From Kitasatospora fiedleri (lineage in GTDB: Bacteria; Actinomycetota; Actinomycetes; Streptomycetales; Streptomycetaceae): a stretch of DNA of 64,000 bases. Made by a program: the position numbers and the translations under genes. Positions 53,669 through 63,666 of this stretch are shown piece by piece. The DNA lies in NCBI RefSeq assembly GCF_948472415.1, contig NZ_OX419519.1:620001-684000 (forward strand), written 5' to 3'. Within the stretch, counting starts at the first letter, position 1. Every line of letters begins with the position of its first letter. A model generated the notes under the pieces. The model made no database searches, was not told the DNA's origin, and saw only the letters and a list, made by a program, of their open reading frames with translations.

Positions 53669-55299
53669 TCAGCCGGCCAGGATCGCCGCCGCCAGCTCAC
53701 GCATCTCGACCTTGCGGACCTTGCCGGTGACCGTCATCGGGAACTCGTCGACCACGTGTACGTAGCGCGGGACCTTGAAGTGGGCCAGCCGTCCGGTGCA
53801 GAATGCGCGCACCGCCTCGGCCGTGAGCGGCGGCGCGCCCTCGCGCATCCGCACCCAGGCCATCAGCTCCTCGCCGTACTTGGCGTCGGGCACCCCGATC
53901 ACCTGGACGTCGAGCACGTCCGGGTGGGTGTACAGGAACTCCTCGATCTCGCGCGGGTACACGTTCTCGCCGCCGCGGATCACCATGTCCTTGATCCGGC
54001 CGGTGATGGAGAGGTACCCCTCCGCGTCCATCACCGCCAGGTCGCCGGTGTGCATCCAGCCGTCGGCGTCGACCGCCTCGGCGGTCCGCTCCGGCTCGGC
54101 CCAGTAGCCGAGCATCACCGAGTAGCCGCGGGTGCACAGTTCGCCGGGCTCGCCGCGCGGGACGGTGCGGCCGGTGTCCGGGTCGACCACCTTGACCTCC
54201 AGGTGCGGCCCGACCCGGCCGACGGTGGAGACCCGGCGCTCGACCGAGTCGTCGACCCGGGTCTGGGTGGAGACCGGGGAGGTCTCCGTCATGCCGTAGC
54301 AGATCGACACCTCGGTCATGCCCATCCGGTCCATCACGCCCTTCATCACCTCGGTCGGGCACGGGGCGCCCGCCATGATGCCGGTGCGCAGGCTGGACAG
54401 GTCGTACCCGTCGAAGCCCGGGTCGGCCAGCTCGGCGATGAACATGGTCGGCACCCGTACAGCGAGGTGCACCGCTCGGCGGCCACCGCGGCGAGCGTGG
54501 CGGCGGCGTCGAAGGCCGGGGCCGGGATCACCGTGCAGGCGCCGTGCGAGGTGGCGGCGAGGTTGCCCATCACCATGCCGAAGCAGTGGTAGAAGGGGAC
54601 CGGGAGGCAGATCCGGTCCCGCTCGGTGTAGTGGCACAGCTCGCCGACGAAGTAGCCGTTGTTCAGGATGTTGCGGTGCGAGAGCGTCGCGCCCTTGGGG
54701 AAGCCGGTGGTGCCCGAGGTGTACTGGATGTTGATCGGGTCGTCGGCGCTCAACTCCCGCTCGATCGCCTCCAGTTCGGCCCGGTCGCCGGCCCGCCCGG
54801 CGGCCAGCAGGTCCGGCCAGTCCGGGCCGTCCAGCAGCACCACCGCGGCCAGCTCCGGACAGCGCGGGCGCACCTCGGCGATCATGCCCGCGTAGTCGGA
54901 GGTCCGGAACCGCTCGGCGGCCACCAGCAGCCGCACCCCCGCCTGCACCAGCACGTACTCCACCTCGTGCGCGCGGTACGCCGGGTTGATCGTCACCAGG
55001 ATCGCGCCGAGCCGGGCGGTGGCGTACTGGGTGAGCGTCCACTCGGCCCGGTTCGGCGCCCAGATGCCCACCCGGTCGCCCCGGCCCACGCCCCGCGCGC
55101 GCAGCCCGAGCGCCACCGCGTCCACGTCGGCGGCGAACTCGGCGTACGTCCAGCGCCGGCCGGTGGCGCACTCGACCAGCGCCTCCCGCTCCGGGAAGGC
55201 CCGCACCGCCCGGTCGAGGTCGGCCCCGATGGTGTCGCCGAGCAGCGGCACCGCGGACGGGCCGGAGGAGTGGCTGAGCGGGAGCGGATCGCGCGACAA
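53669..55299 (-). CDS. AMP-binding acyl-CoA synthetase, FadD type (single frameshift)
   Basis: About 543 residues. It activates a fatty or aromatic acid to its CoA thioester through an acyl-adenylate. It has IQYTSGTTGFPKGATLSHRN (P-loop-like motif), CYGMTETSPVST, the hinge TGDLAVMDAEGYLSITGRIKD and the final catalytic Lys region TGKVRKVEMRE. One base is missing in the C run at 54454-54456 (SLYGVPTMFIAEL restored). A TTG start at 55299 is fixed by AGGAGG 5 nt upstream. It diverges from the siderophore operon. Its substrate may be a medium- or long-chain acid. A direct link to the siderophore is not implied. Confidence 0.9.
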
Positions 55300-55486
55300 G
55301 GGGGCCTCCTGGGCGGGGTGTACCGACGGGTACCCATGCTGCGCAGCCGGAGGCCGCTTGACCAGCCCCTTCCCGGGATTCGGTCCGGCGCCCGGTCCGC
55401 GAGCGCGCGGTCGGCGGGGGCGGGGGTGACGGGGGGTCAGTCCGGCGTCGGGGCAGGGTGGTCGCGGGGCAGCTCAGGAAGCATGA

Positions 55487-55505
55487 TTAGGCTAACCTAA
55501 CCTAA
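55487..55505 (+). promoter_or_regulatory. Iron box (DmdR/IdeR operator)
   Basis: TTAGGCTAACCTAACCTAA matches the 19-bp IdeR/DmdR consensus TTAGGTTAGGCTAACCTAA at 16 positions, with both TTAGG and CCTAA ends intact. It lies 52 bp before the EntA-like start. With iron replete, Fe2+-DmdR would bind and shut off the 2,3-dihydroxybenzoate operon. It could also reach the divergent acyl-CoA synthetase, whose start is 188 bp away. Confidence 0.9.
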
Positions 55506-55556
55506 GTGGGTCGGGGTCCTCCGATCCGCCGCATCCGTACACCCGGGAGCACCCCC

Positions 55557-56432
55557 ATGCCGTTCACCACCCGCATACCCGCACCCGCCACCGCGGCCAC
55601 CGGCACCGGCCCCGAGCCCGGCGCCGCCCTCGGTGCCGGGGACAGCTTCGAGGGGCGGGTCGCGCTGGTCACCGGCGCCGCCCAGGGCATCGGCGCGGCC
55701 GTGGCCGCCCTGCTCGCCGCGCGCGGCGCCCGGGTGGTCGGCTGCGACCTGCGCGGCGGCGACGGCGGTGAGAGCGGCGGTGACGGCGGTGCGGACGGTG
55801 GCGGCCCGGCGACCGGCCCGGGCGCCGTCCAGCGGCTGGACGTCACCGACGGGGCCGCCGTCGAGGCGCTGGTGGAACGCGTGGAGCGCGAGGTCGGCCC
55901 GGTGGACGTGCTGGTGAACGTCGCGGGCGTGCTGCACGTGGCGCCCGCGCTGGAACTCACCGACGCCGACTGGCAGCACTCCTTCGACGTCAACACCACC
56001 GGCGTCTTCCACACCTGCCGCGCCGTCGGGCGCCGGATGGCCGAGCGCGGCCGGGGCAGCATCGTCACCGTCGGCTCCAACGCCGCCGGCGTCCCGCGCA
56101 CCGGCATGGCCGCGTACGCCGCGTCCAAGGCCGCCACCACCATGTACGTCCGCTGCCTGGGCCTGGAGCTCGCCGCCGCCGGGGTGCGCTGCAACCTGGT
56201 CTCCCCCGGCTCCACCGACACCGCCATGCAGCGCTCGCTGTGGACCGACCCCGACGCCGAACGCCGCGTCCTGGAGGGCGATCCGGGCAGCTACCGGGTC
56301 GGCATCCCGCTCGGCCGGATCGCCGATCCCGAGGACGTCGCCGAGGCCGTCGCCTTCCTGGCCGGCGACCGCGCCCGGCACATCACCATGCACGACCTGT
56401 ACGTCGACGGCGGCGCGACGCTGCGGGCCTGA
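55557..56432 (+). CDS. entA: 2,3-dihydro-2,3-dihydroxybenzoate dehydrogenase
   Basis: A 291-residue short-chain dehydrogenase, the last step of 2,3-dihydroxybenzoate (DHB) synthesis. It has the NAD-binding [20 protein letters not shown], the NVAGVLH strand, catalytic S-Y-K ([10 protein letters not shown], then [12 protein letters not shown]) and a C-terminal [16 protein letters not shown] Gly/Asp-rich insertion lies around residues 65-80. The N-terminus has about 25 extra residues; the GTG/ATG choice follows GGGAG 8 nt before ATG 55557. It is the first gene of the iron-box-controlled operon. Confidence 0.93.
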   Translation: MPFTTRIPAPATAATGTGPEPGAALGAGDSFEGRVALVTGAAQGIGAAVAALLAARGARVVGCDLRGGDGGESGGDGGADGGGPATGPGAVQRLDVTDGAAVEALVERVEREVGPVDVLVNVAGVLHVAPALELTDADWQHSFDVNTTGVFHTCRAVGRRMAERGRGSIVTVGSNAAGVPRTGMAAYAASKAATTMYVRCLGLELAAAGVRCNLVSPGSTDTAMQRSLWTDPDAERRVLEGDPGSYRVGIPLGRIADPEDVAEAVAFLAGDRARHITMHDLYVDGGATLRA

Positions 56433-56645
56433 CCCGCCCGGCGCGTCCGACGCCTCCGGCCCGCCCGACGCGGCGCGCCCCGGCCCGGCCGGCGGGCTCC
56501 GCGGGTCCGTGCGGCGGTCCTCCCGCGACCGCCCCGGGCCGCTCCGCCACGTCCCGCCCCGAACTCCCCTTCTCGTCCCCCTCCGCCATCCTCCCGCCCT
56601 CGCAGTGCCGGCGCGCGCCCCGCGTCGGCGGAACGGAGCAGCAGC

Positions 56646-57860
56646 ATGACCACGGCCTCCGAGCTCCGGCCGCCCGCCACCAGTACCGCCTCCGGCGGCG
56701 CCGGTCCGCTACCCGGCGACCTGCCCGGCAGCGACCTGCTGGCCGCGTACCGTCCCGGACCGGACCGGGCCCTGCTCGCCACGCCCACCCGCACCCTGCT
56801 CGCCGAGGGCGTGCACCGCACGGTCGACGACCCGGCGGCGGCCGGGCGGGTGCTCGCCGAGGCCCGGCCCGACGGCGGGGAGCGGCTGCTGATCGGCGCG
56901 ATCCCGTTCGACCCGGCCGCGCCCGCCCGGCTGTTCGTCCCCGACCGGGTCCGCCGGGCCGGGCCGGTACCGCCGCCGTCCGGGGTGCCGCTGGCCACCG
57001 ACCGCACCGGCGAAGGGCGTTGGCACAGCCGCCCGGTGCCGGAACCGGACGGGTACCGGGCGGCGGTCGCGGAGGCCGTGCGCCGGCTGGCCGGCGACTC
57101 GCCGCTGGAGAAGGTGGTGCTGGCCCGCACCCTGGAGCTGACCGCGCCCGGCGGGAGCGACCTGGCCGCGATGGCGGCCCGGCTGGTGCACCGCGACCCG
57201 CACGGCTACACCTTCGCGGTGCCGGCCGGCGGCACCGCCACCCTGATCGGCGCCAGCCCCGAGCTGCTGGTGTCGCGGCGCGGCACCCGGGTGGTCTCCA
57301 ACCCGCTGGCCGGTTCGGCCGCCCGCAGCGCCGACCCGGTGGAGGACCGGCGGCGCGCCGAGGCGCTGCTGGAGTCCGCCAAGGACCTCGCCGAGCACGC
57401 CTTCGTGGTCGACGCGGTCCGCGCCGCGCTCGCCCCGTTCTGCACCGAGCTGGTCGCGCCGGAGCGGCCGTCCCTGCTGCGCACCGCCGCGATGTGGCAC
57501 CTGTCCTCCACCGTCACCGGCGTCCTGCGCGAACCCGCCACCAGCGCGCTGGAGTTGGCCCTCGCCCTGCACCCGACCCCGGCGGTCTGCGGCACCCCCA
57601 CCGCGCACGCCCGGGCCGCGATCGGCGAACTGGAGCCCTTCGACCGGGGCCTGTACACGGGCGTGGTCGGCTGGGGCGACGCCTCCGGCGACGGCGAGTG
57701 GGTGGTCACCCTGCGCTGCGCCGAGGCCGACGGCGACCGGCTGCGCCTGTTCGCGGGCGCGGGCGTGGTCGCCGCCTCCGACCCGGAGCTCGAACTCGCC
57801 GAGACCGCCGCCAAGTTCCGCACCTTCCTGCACGCGGTGGGCCTGGCGGACACCCGATGA
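56646..57860 (+). CDS. entC: Isochorismate synthase
   Basis: A 404-residue chorismate-utilising enzyme that makes isochorismate, the first step to DHB. Motifs are [80 protein letters not shown] and [12 protein letters not shown]. The length is typical. ATG at 56646 has GGAG 8 nt upstream, after a 213-bp gap from EntA that has no gene. The end overlaps the next ORF as ATGA. Confidence 0.94.
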   Translation: MTTASELRPPATSTASGGAGPLPGDLPGSDLLAAYRPGPDRALLATPTRTLLAEGVHRTVDDPAAAGRVLAEARPDGGERLLIGAIPFDPAAPARLFVPDRVRRAGPVPPPSGVPLATDRTGEGRWHSRPVPEPDGYRAAVAEAVRRLAGDSPLEKVVLARTLELTAPGGSDLAAMAARLVHRDPHGYTFAVPAGGTATLIGASPELLVSRRGTRVVSNPLAGSAARSADPVEDRRRAEALLESAKDLAEHAFVVDAVRAALAPFCTELVAPERPSLLRTAAMWHLSSTVTGVLREPATSALELALALHPTPAVCGTPTAHARAAIGELEPFDRGLYTGVVGWGDASGDGEWVVTLRCAEADGDRLRLFAGAGVVAASDPELELAETAAKFRTFLHAVGLADTR

Positions 57861-58162
57861 GCCCCCACCCCGACGAGGCCGTCACCCGCCGCTGGAACGG
57901 CCGCCTGCTGGACGCCGGACTGCGCCAGCACGACACCGCGCCCGAGACCGGCGCCCGGGCCGGCGCCGAGACCCGCACCGCCGCCGGAGCCGGAGTTCAC
58001 GCCGGGGCCGGGGCCGAGGCCGGGGCCGGGGCCGACGTCCAGACCGGGACGACCCGCACCGCCGCCGGGTCGGGTGCCGGAGCCGACGCCGGGCCCGGTA
58101 CCGTCGCGGCGGCCGATTCCCTGCCCATCCAGTCGAGTTGCCCGCCGGAGGACGTCCGATGA
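57857..58162 (+). CDS. 101-residue mini-ORF resembling a copy of the EntE N-terminus
   Basis: A small protein coupled at both ends: its ATG overlaps the EntC stop and its TGA overlaps the EntE ATG, both as ATGA. Residues 12-25 ([14 protein letters not shown]) align with Ent[15 protein letters not shown], eight of fourteen identical, both followed by a similar TAPE/ATPE. The rest is an Ala/Gly repeat region ([13 protein letters not shown] and similar) with no fold. It looks like a partial tandem duplication of the entE start that was padded by low-complexity sequence. It may be non-functional, or act only to keep translation coupled. Confidence 0.5.
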   Translation: MSPHPDEAVTRRWNGRLLDAGLRQHDTAPETGARAGAETRTAAGAGVHAGAGAEAGAGADVQTGTTRTAAGSGAGADAGPGTVAAADSLPIQSSCPPEDVR

Positions 58163-59759
58163 CCCTGTACCCGCCCGAGGCCGCCGCCCGTCACCGTGCC
58201 GCCGGGTACTGGACCGGTGAGCTGCTGGACGCGATGATCCGGCGGCACGCCGCCGCGACGCCGGAGCGGGTCGCGGTCACCGACCGGGAGCGGCGGTGGA
58301 GTTACGCCGAGCTGGACGCCCGGGCGGACCGGCTGGCGGCCGGACTGGCGGCCCGCGGGCTGCGCCGGGGTGACCGGGTGGTGCTGCAACTGCCGAACGT
58401 GGCGGAGTTCTTCGAGGTGTTCTTCGGCGCGCTGCGGGCCGGGGTGGTGCCGGTGATGGCGCTGCCCGCGCACCGGCGCTCCGAGATCGGGTACTTCTGC
58501 GAGTTCGCCGAGGCCCGGGCGCTGTTCGTGCCCGACCGCCACGAGGGCTTCGACCACCGGGAGCTGGCGGCCGAGGTGCGGGCGGCGGTGCCGCAGCCGC
58601 TGGAGGTGTTCGTGGTGGGCGAGCCGGGGCCGTTCTCCCCGCTGGCCGAGCTGCGGGCCCCGCGGACGCGCCGCTGCCCGCCCCGCCGGACTCCGGCGAC
58701 CTGGCCTTCCTCCAGCTGTCCGGCGGCTCGACCGGCCTGCCGAAGCTGATCCCGCGCTGCCACGACGACTACCTGTACAGCGTCCGGGCGTCCGCCGGGA
58801 TCTGCGGGCTCTCGGCGGAGTCGGTGTACCTGTGCGCGCTCCCGGCGGCGCACAACTTCCCGCTGTCCTCCCCCGGCACGCTCGGCACCTTCTTCGCGGG
58901 CGGCCGGGTGGTGCTGGCCCCCGACCCGAGCCCGGCCACCGCGCTCGGCCTGATCGCCCGCGAGCGGGTCACGCTGACCGGCGTGGTGCCGCCGCTCGCG
59001 CTGGCCTGGGCGGGCGCCGCCGAGGCCGCCGGGCCGGACGGGCCGGACCTGTCCAGCCTGGAGCTGCTCCAGGTCGGCGGGGCCAAGCTCAGCGAGGAGG
59101 CCGCGCGCCGGCTCGGACCGGCGCTCGGCTGCCGCCTCCAGCAGGTGTTCGGGATGGCGGAGGGCCTGGTCAACTACACCCGTCCCGAGGACGACGAGCA
59201 CACCGTGCTGACCACCCAGGGCCGTCCGATCTCCCCGGACGACGAGGTCCGGGTGGTCGACGACGAGGACCGCGACCTGCCCGACGGCACCGCCGGCCAC
59301 CTGCTCACCCGCGGCCCGTACACCATCCGCGGCTACTGGCGGGCCCCGGAGCACAACGCCCGCTCGTTCACCGCCGACGGCTTCTACCGGACCGGCGACA
59401 TCGTCCGCCGCACCGCCACCGGGCACCTGGTGGTGGAGGGCCGGGCCAAGGACCAGATCAACCGGGGCGGCGAGAAGGTCGCCGCCGAGGAGGTGGAGAA
59501 CGTGCTGCTGGCGCACCCGGCGGTGCACGACGCGTCGGTGGTGGCCGAGCCCGACGAGTTCCTCGGCGAGCGGTCCTGCGCGTACGTGATCCTCCGGCCG
59601 GGCGCCGAGCGGCCCCGGCCGGTCGAGCTGAAGTCGTTCGTGCGGGCCGCCGGGCTGGCCGGGTACAAGGTGCCGGACCGGGTCGAGTTCGTCGCGGCCT
59701 TCCCGTCCACCGGCATCGGCAAGGTCAGCAAGAAGGACCTGCGCGCCCACCAGAACTGA
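58159..59759 (+). CDS. entE: 2,3-dihydroxybenzoate-AMP ligase (single frameshift)
   Basis: About 533 residues. It adenylates DHB for loading onto an aryl carrier protein. Features are [36 protein letters not shown] (P-loop), the DHB-pocket motif [11 protein letters not shown] with the diagnostic Asn, [13 protein letters not shown], and [10 protein letters not shown] plus the C-terminal [10 protein letters not shown] lysine motif. The AHNF form favours DHB over salicylate. One C is missing in the run 58658-58661 ([17 protein letters not shown] restored). It is coupled to the mini-ORF before it and separated by 43 bp from the EntB-like gene. Confidence 0.92.
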
Positions 59760-59802
59760 CCGTCCGCCGGACGCGTCAGGCCCGTCAGAGAGGACCCTCC
59801 CC

Positions 59803-60462
59803 GTGGCGCTTCCCGCCATCGCCCCCTACGAGCTGCCCACCGAGCTGCCGCCGAGCCGCGTCCCGTGGCGGGTCGACCCGGCCCGGGCCGCCGTCCTGGT
59901 GCACGACCTCCAGCACTACTTCCTGGGGGCCTTCCCGGCCGCCGGGCCGCCGCTGGAGCCCGTGCTGGCCCACACCGCGCGCATCCTGGCCGCCGCCCGG
60001 GCGGCCGGGCTGCCGGTGTTCTACTCGCACCAGCGCGGCGGCCAGACGCCCGAACAGCGCGGCCTGCAACTGGACTTCTGGGGCCCCGGCCTGCCCGCCG
60101 ACGAGCACGCCCAGGCGATGCCCGCCGCGGTCGCGCCCGAGCCCGGCGACCGGCTGGTGCTGAAGTGGAAGTACAGCGCGTTCGTCCGCACCGACCTGGC
60201 CGAGCAGTTGGCCGAGCTGGGCCGCGACCAGCTGGTCATCGTCGGCGTGTACGCCCACATCGGGGTGCAGATGACCGCCGCCGACGCCTGGCAGCGCGAC
60301 CTCCAGGCGTTCGTGGTCGCCGACGCCGTCGCGGACTTCTCCGCCGAGCAGCACCGCGAGGCGCTGCGCTGGACGGCCGGGAAGTGCGCCGTCGTCCTGG
60401 ACACCGCGCGGTTGCTGGCCCAGGTGGCGGCGGCGGAGCCGGCCCCGGAGGGGGTGTCGTGA
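59803..60462 (+). CDS. Isochorismatase without a carrier domain (EntB/PhzD type)
   Basis: A 219-residue isochorismatase that releases pyruvate and makes 2,3-dihydro-2,3-dihydroxybenzoate. It has D35 in LVHDLQHYF, K121 and K123 in VLKWKYSAF, QRGGQTPEQRGL and GVYAHIGVQMTAADAW. Typical EntB/DhbB proteins continue into an aryl carrier protein of about 75 residues; this one stops. The residue usually Cys in AHIGC is V155, as in PhzD. GTG at 59803 has AGAGAGGA 9 nt upstream. Its place in the DHB operon favours isochorismatase activity; the carrier protein must be supplied elsewhere. Confidence 0.88.
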   Translation: MALPAIAPYELPTELPPSRVPWRVDPARAAVLVHDLQHYFLGAFPAAGPPLEPVLAHTARILAAARAAGLPVFYSHQRGGQTPEQRGLQLDFWGPGLPADEHAQAMPAAVAPEPGDRLVLKWKYSAFVRTDLAEQLAELGRDQLVIVGVYAHIGVQMTAADAWQRDLQAFVVADAVADFSAEQHREALRWTAGKCAVVLDTARLLAQVAAAEPAPEGVS

Positions 60463-61253
60463 CGCTCCCCGCCGCCCGGCTGCTGGCCGCCGGGGTCACC
60501 CTCCGGTACGGCGACCGGCCGGTCGCCGCCGACCTGACGGTGGGCGTCCCGGACGGCTCGTTCACCGTGATCGTCGGGCCGAACGCCTGCGGCAAGTCCA
60601 CCCTGCTGCGGGCCTTCGCCCGGCTGCTGCGGCCGACCGCCGGGCAGGTGCTGCTCGACGGCGAGCGGATCGCGACCCTGCCGGCCCGGCAGCTGGCCCG
60701 CCGGATGGGCCTGCTGCCGCAGAGCTCGACCGCGCCCGAGGGCATCACCGTCGCCGACCTGGTCGCCCGCGGGCGCTACCCGCACCAGGGGCTGCTGCGC
60801 CAGTGGTCGCCCGAGGACCGGCGGATCGTCTGCGACGCGATGACCGCCACCAACGTCGAGGCGCTCGCCGACCGCTTCGTCGACGAGCTGTCCGGCGGGC
60901 AGCGCCAGCGGGTCTGGCTGGCCATGGCGATCGCCCAGCAGACCCCGCTGCTGCTGCTCGACGAACCCACCACCTTCCTCGACATCGCGCACCAGGTCGA
61001 GGTCCTCGACCTGTGCGCCCGGCTGCGCCGCGAGCAGGGCCGCACCCTGGTCGCCGTGCTGCACGACCTCAACCAGGCCGCCCGGTACGCCACCCACCTG
61101 ATCGCGCTGCGCGACGGCGCGGTGGTCGCCGAGGGGCCGCCCGGCGAGATCGTCACCGCCGACCTGGTCCGGCGGGTGTTCGACCTGCCCTGCCAGGTCG
61201 TCCCCGACCCGCAGACCGGCACCCCGCTGGTCGTCCCGCTCGCGCCGCGATGA
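60459..61253 (+). CDS. ABC transporter ATPase for ferric siderophore uptake
   Basis: A 264-residue FecE/FepC-type ATPase with Walker A GPNACGKST, signature LSGGQRQRVWLAMA, Walker B LLLLDEPTTFLD and the H-loop VLHDLNQAARYA. RYPHQGL in its helical part is typical of iron-siderophore uptake ATPases. Its GTG overlaps the isochorismatase stop (GTGA), so uptake is co-expressed with synthesis. The FecCD permease at the window edge faces the other way and may belong to this system. Confidence 0.92.
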   Translation: MTLPAARLLAAGVTLRYGDRPVAADLTVGVPDGSFTVIVGPNACGKSTLLRAFARLLRPTAGQVLLDGERIATLPARQLARRMGLLPQSSTAPEGITVADLVARGRYPHQGLLRQWSPEDRRIVCDAMTATNVEALADRFVDELSGGQRQRVWLAMAIAQQTPLLLLDEPTTFLDIAHQVEVLDLCARLRREQGRTLVAVLHDLNQAARYATHLIALRDGAVVAEGPPGEIVTADLVRRVFDLPCQVVPDPQTGTPLVVPLAPR

Positions 61254-61725
61254 CCGCCGCCGCCCTCTCCGCCGTCGCGGTGCGCACCGACTTCCGCGAC
61301 GCCCGCGCCCTGTACGAGCTGTCGCTGCCGTTCATCCGCTCCGGGGCGCTGCGCGCCCGCACCCCCGCCGACTACCGGCACGCCGCGGACACCTTCCTGG
61401 TCGTCCGCGGTGCCGCCGCCCCGGACGCCTGCGCCGCGCTGCGCGTGCTCGACCCCGACCCCGGCCACCCGCCCACCGGCGTGCTGCACAACCTCTGCGT
61501 GCGCGCCGACCGGCAGGGCCTGGGGCTGGGCAGCCTGCTGATCACCGCCGTCCTGGCGCACGCCCGCCGCACCGCGCTGACCGCCGTGGTCACCGCCACC
61601 ACCGGCGACGGCACGGTCTTCCGGCACCACGGCTTCGCCGAGATCCCCGCCTCCGCCGCGCCCCCGTCCTGGTCGGCCGCGCTCGACCCGCCCGCGGCTC
61701 CCGGGTCTACCGCCGCCTGCTCTGA
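61250..61725 (+). CDS. GNAT-family acetyltransferase (single frameshift)
   Basis: About 158 residues. Acetyl-CoA binding is shown by LHNLCVRADRQGLGLGSLL (the R/Q-x-x-G-x-G/A loop). TFLVVRGAAAPDACAALRVLD forms the central strands and FRHHGFAEI the last beta part. The natural end SRVYRRLL with TGA at 61723 appears when one C is restored in the run 61691-61693; otherwise the frame reads on for 1 kb. The ATG overlaps the ATPase stop as ATGA, so it is the last gene of the DHB operon. Its acceptor is unknown. A role in siderophore maturation or resistance is only inferred. Confidence 0.8.
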
Positions 61726-61805
61726 CCCCGCGCCACCGGTCCGGGCCCGGGGCGCGTACGGTCGGAGCGGTGTCCCGCGGACGCGGCGGGCGGAGAGGAG
61801 TCCCG

Positions 61806-62705
61806 ATGGGTCCGGCGCGGACGGGGTGCGACCCGGAGGCCGCCGAGGTGCGGCGGTTCTGGGGCGGGTTGGGGCTGCCCGGGCTGATCGACGTGCACAC
61901 GCACTTCATGCCGGAGCGGGTGCTGCGGAAGGTCTGGGCGTACTTCGACGCCAACGGGCCGCTGATCGGCGCCCGCGGCTGGCCGATCACCTACCGCCGC
62001 GCGGAGGACGAACGCACCGCGCTGCTGCGGGAGTTCGGGGTCCGGGCGTTCACCTCGCTGCTGTACCCGCACAAGCCGGGCATGGCGGGCTGGCTGAACG
62101 GCTGGGCGGCGGAGTTCGCGGGGCGGACGCCCGACTGCCTGCACACCGCGACGCTGTACCCGGAGCCGGGCGTGGCGGGGTACGTCCGGGAGGCGCTGGA
62201 GGCCGGGGCGCGGGTGTTCAAGGCGCACGTGCAGGTCGGCGGCTACGATCCGGCCGACGCGCGGCTGGACGCCGCGTGGGGCCTGCTGGCGGAGGCCGGC
62301 ACGCCGGTGGTGATCCACTGCGGTTCGGGCCCGGCGCCCGGCGCGCACACCGGGCCGGAGCCGGTCGCCCGGGTGCTGGCCCGGCACCCCCGGCTGACCC
62401 TGGTGGTCGCCCACCTGGGCATGCCCGAGTACCGGGAGTTCCTCGACCTGGCCGACCGCCACGCGCGCGTCCACCTGGACACCACCATGGCGTTCACCGA
62501 CTTCACCGAGGACCTGATGCCCTTCCCCCGCGAGCTGCTCCCCCGCCTCGCGGACCGCGGCGACCGCGTCCTGCTCGGCACCGACTTCCCCAACATCCCC
62601 TACCCGTACCTGCACCAGCTCCGCGCCCTGGAGCGCCTCGGCCTGGGCGCCGGCTGGCTGCGCGCGGTCTGCCACGACAACGCGGCCCGGCTGTTCGGCC
62701 GGTGA
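61806..62705 (+). CDS. Amidohydrolase-2 family protein
   Basis: A 299-residue TIM-barrel metal-dependent hydrolase or decarboxylase of the ACMSD-like group. Metal ligands are in IDVHTHFMPERV (HxH), the conserved His in VVIHCGSG and VVAHLGMPEYREFL, and the final Asp in LLGTDFPNIPYPYL. ATG at 61806 follows GAGAGGAG with 5 nt. It is 80 bp after the GNAT gene and could be a separate transcript. The substrate cannot be predicted; such enzymes process aromatic acids, so a link with DHB is conceivable but unproven. Confidence 0.88.
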   Translation: MGPARTGCDPEAAEVRRFWGGLGLPGLIDVHTHFMPERVLRKVWAYFDANGPLIGARGWPITYRRAEDERTALLREFGVRAFTSLLYPHKPGMAGWLNGWAAEFAGRTPDCLHTATLYPEPGVAGYVREALEAGARVFKAHVQVGGYDPADARLDAAWGLLAEAGTPVVIHCGSGPAPGAHTGPEPVARVLARHPRLTLVVAHLGMPEYREFLDLADRHARVHLDTTMAFTDFTEDLMPFPRELLPRLADRGDRVLLGTDFPNIPYPYLHQLRALERLGLGAGWLRAVCHDNAARLFGR

Positions 62706-62756
62706 GACGGCGGCCGGGCCGGGAATGAACGGCGGGCGGGGGTGCTGCGGGCCGGT

Positions 62757-63578
62757 ATGGATCTTTCGCTGCCGCCCGTCGCCCCCGTCCCCTCGCCGTC
62801 CGGGGGCCTGACCCGGCACGGCGTCAGTTACGCGCTGCGCACCGGCTTCCGGCCGCTGCTGCTGGACCTGCACGTGCCGGCCGGGGCGGGGCCGTTCCCG
62901 GTGGTGGTGTGGCTGCACGGCGGCGCGTTCCGGGCCGGCGACCGCCGCTACCTGCCGGACACGGTGCGGCCCGGCGCGGTGTTCGAGACGCTGGTGGCGG
63001 CGGGCGTCGCGGTCGCGACGGTCGACTACCGGCTCTCCGGCGAGGCCGTCTTCCCGGCCCAGCTGGATGACGTGACGGCCGCGTTGGGCTACCTGCGGTC
63101 GTACGCCGGGGAGTTGGGGCTGGACGTCGACCGGCTCGGGGTGTGGGGCGAGTCCGCGGGGGCGACGCTGGGGGCGCTGGCGGCGCTCACCACGGACGCG
63201 GTGGCGGCCGCGGTCTGCTGGTACCCGCCCACCGACCTGGCCGCCCTCGGCCACGACGGGCCGGACTCCCCGATCACCCAGCTGCTGGGCGGCCCGGCCG
63301 CCGAGCTGCCGGAGGCGGCCGCACTGGCCAGCCCGGCCCGACGGGTCGCGCCGGGCGCCCCGCCGTTCCTGCTGGTGCACGGGGTGCGGGACGAACAGGT
63401 GCCGTTCGCCCAGTCCGAGGTGCTGCACGGGCGGCTGCGCGCGGCGGGCGCCCGCTCGGTGCTGGTGCCGGTCGAGGGCGCCGGGCACTGCTTCGCCGGG
63501 TACCCGGACGTGCCCGGCCTGGTCGCGCAGGCGGTGGCGTTCCTGTCCCGCGAGCTGGCCGCCCGCCCCGCGGGCTGA
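62757..63578 (+). CDS. Alpha/beta hydrolase (BD-FAE/HSL-like esterase)
   Basis: A 273-residue cytoplasmic esterase-like protein. The oxyanion-hole motif is VVVWLHGGAFRAGDRR. VATVDYRLSGEAVFPAQLDDV, the nucleophile elbow VWGESAGATLG, and a catalytic Asp/His in HGVRDEQVPF and EGAGHCFAG follow. It is 51 bp past the amidohydrolase and likely co-transcribed. It is not a typical Fes-type enterobactin esterase. No signal peptide is seen. ATG at 62757 has no clear ribosome site. Confidence 0.88.
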   Translation: MDLSLPPVAPVPSPSGGLTRHGVSYALRTGFRPLLLDLHVPAGAGPFPVVVWLHGGAFRAGDRRYLPDTVRPGAVFETLVAAGVAVATVDYRLSGEAVFPAQLDDVTAALGYLRSYAGELGLDVDRLGVWGESAGATLGALAALTTDAVAAAVCWYPPTDLAALGHDGPDSPITQLLGGPAAELPEAAALASPARRVAPGAPPFLLVHGVRDEQVPFAQSEVLHGRLRAAGARSVLVPVEGAGHCFAGYPDVPGLVAQAVAFLSRELAARPAG

Positions 63579-63616
63579 GCGGGCGCGGGGCGGTCCGGGG
63601 CGGTCCGGGGCGGGGT

Positions 63617-63665
63617 CGGCGCGAGACGGGCGGTGGCGGTGCCGGCGCGAGACGGGCGGTGGCGG
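63617..63665. repeat. 23-bp direct repeat next to the FecCD gene end
   Basis: Two identical 23-bp copies (starting CGGCGCGAGACGGGCGGTGG) at 63617-63639 and 63643-63665, and a GGCGGTCCGGG repeat at 63590-63615, fill the gap between convergent genes. The second copy ends at the FecCD stop. Confidence 0.85.
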
Positions 63666-63666
63666 C

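Noticed and set aside
53669..55299. Acyl-CoA synthetase as part of siderophore synthesis
   Set aside because: It is transcribed away from the DHB operon and lacks the DHB-pocket motif seen in the EntE-like protein; shared control by the iron box remains only possible.
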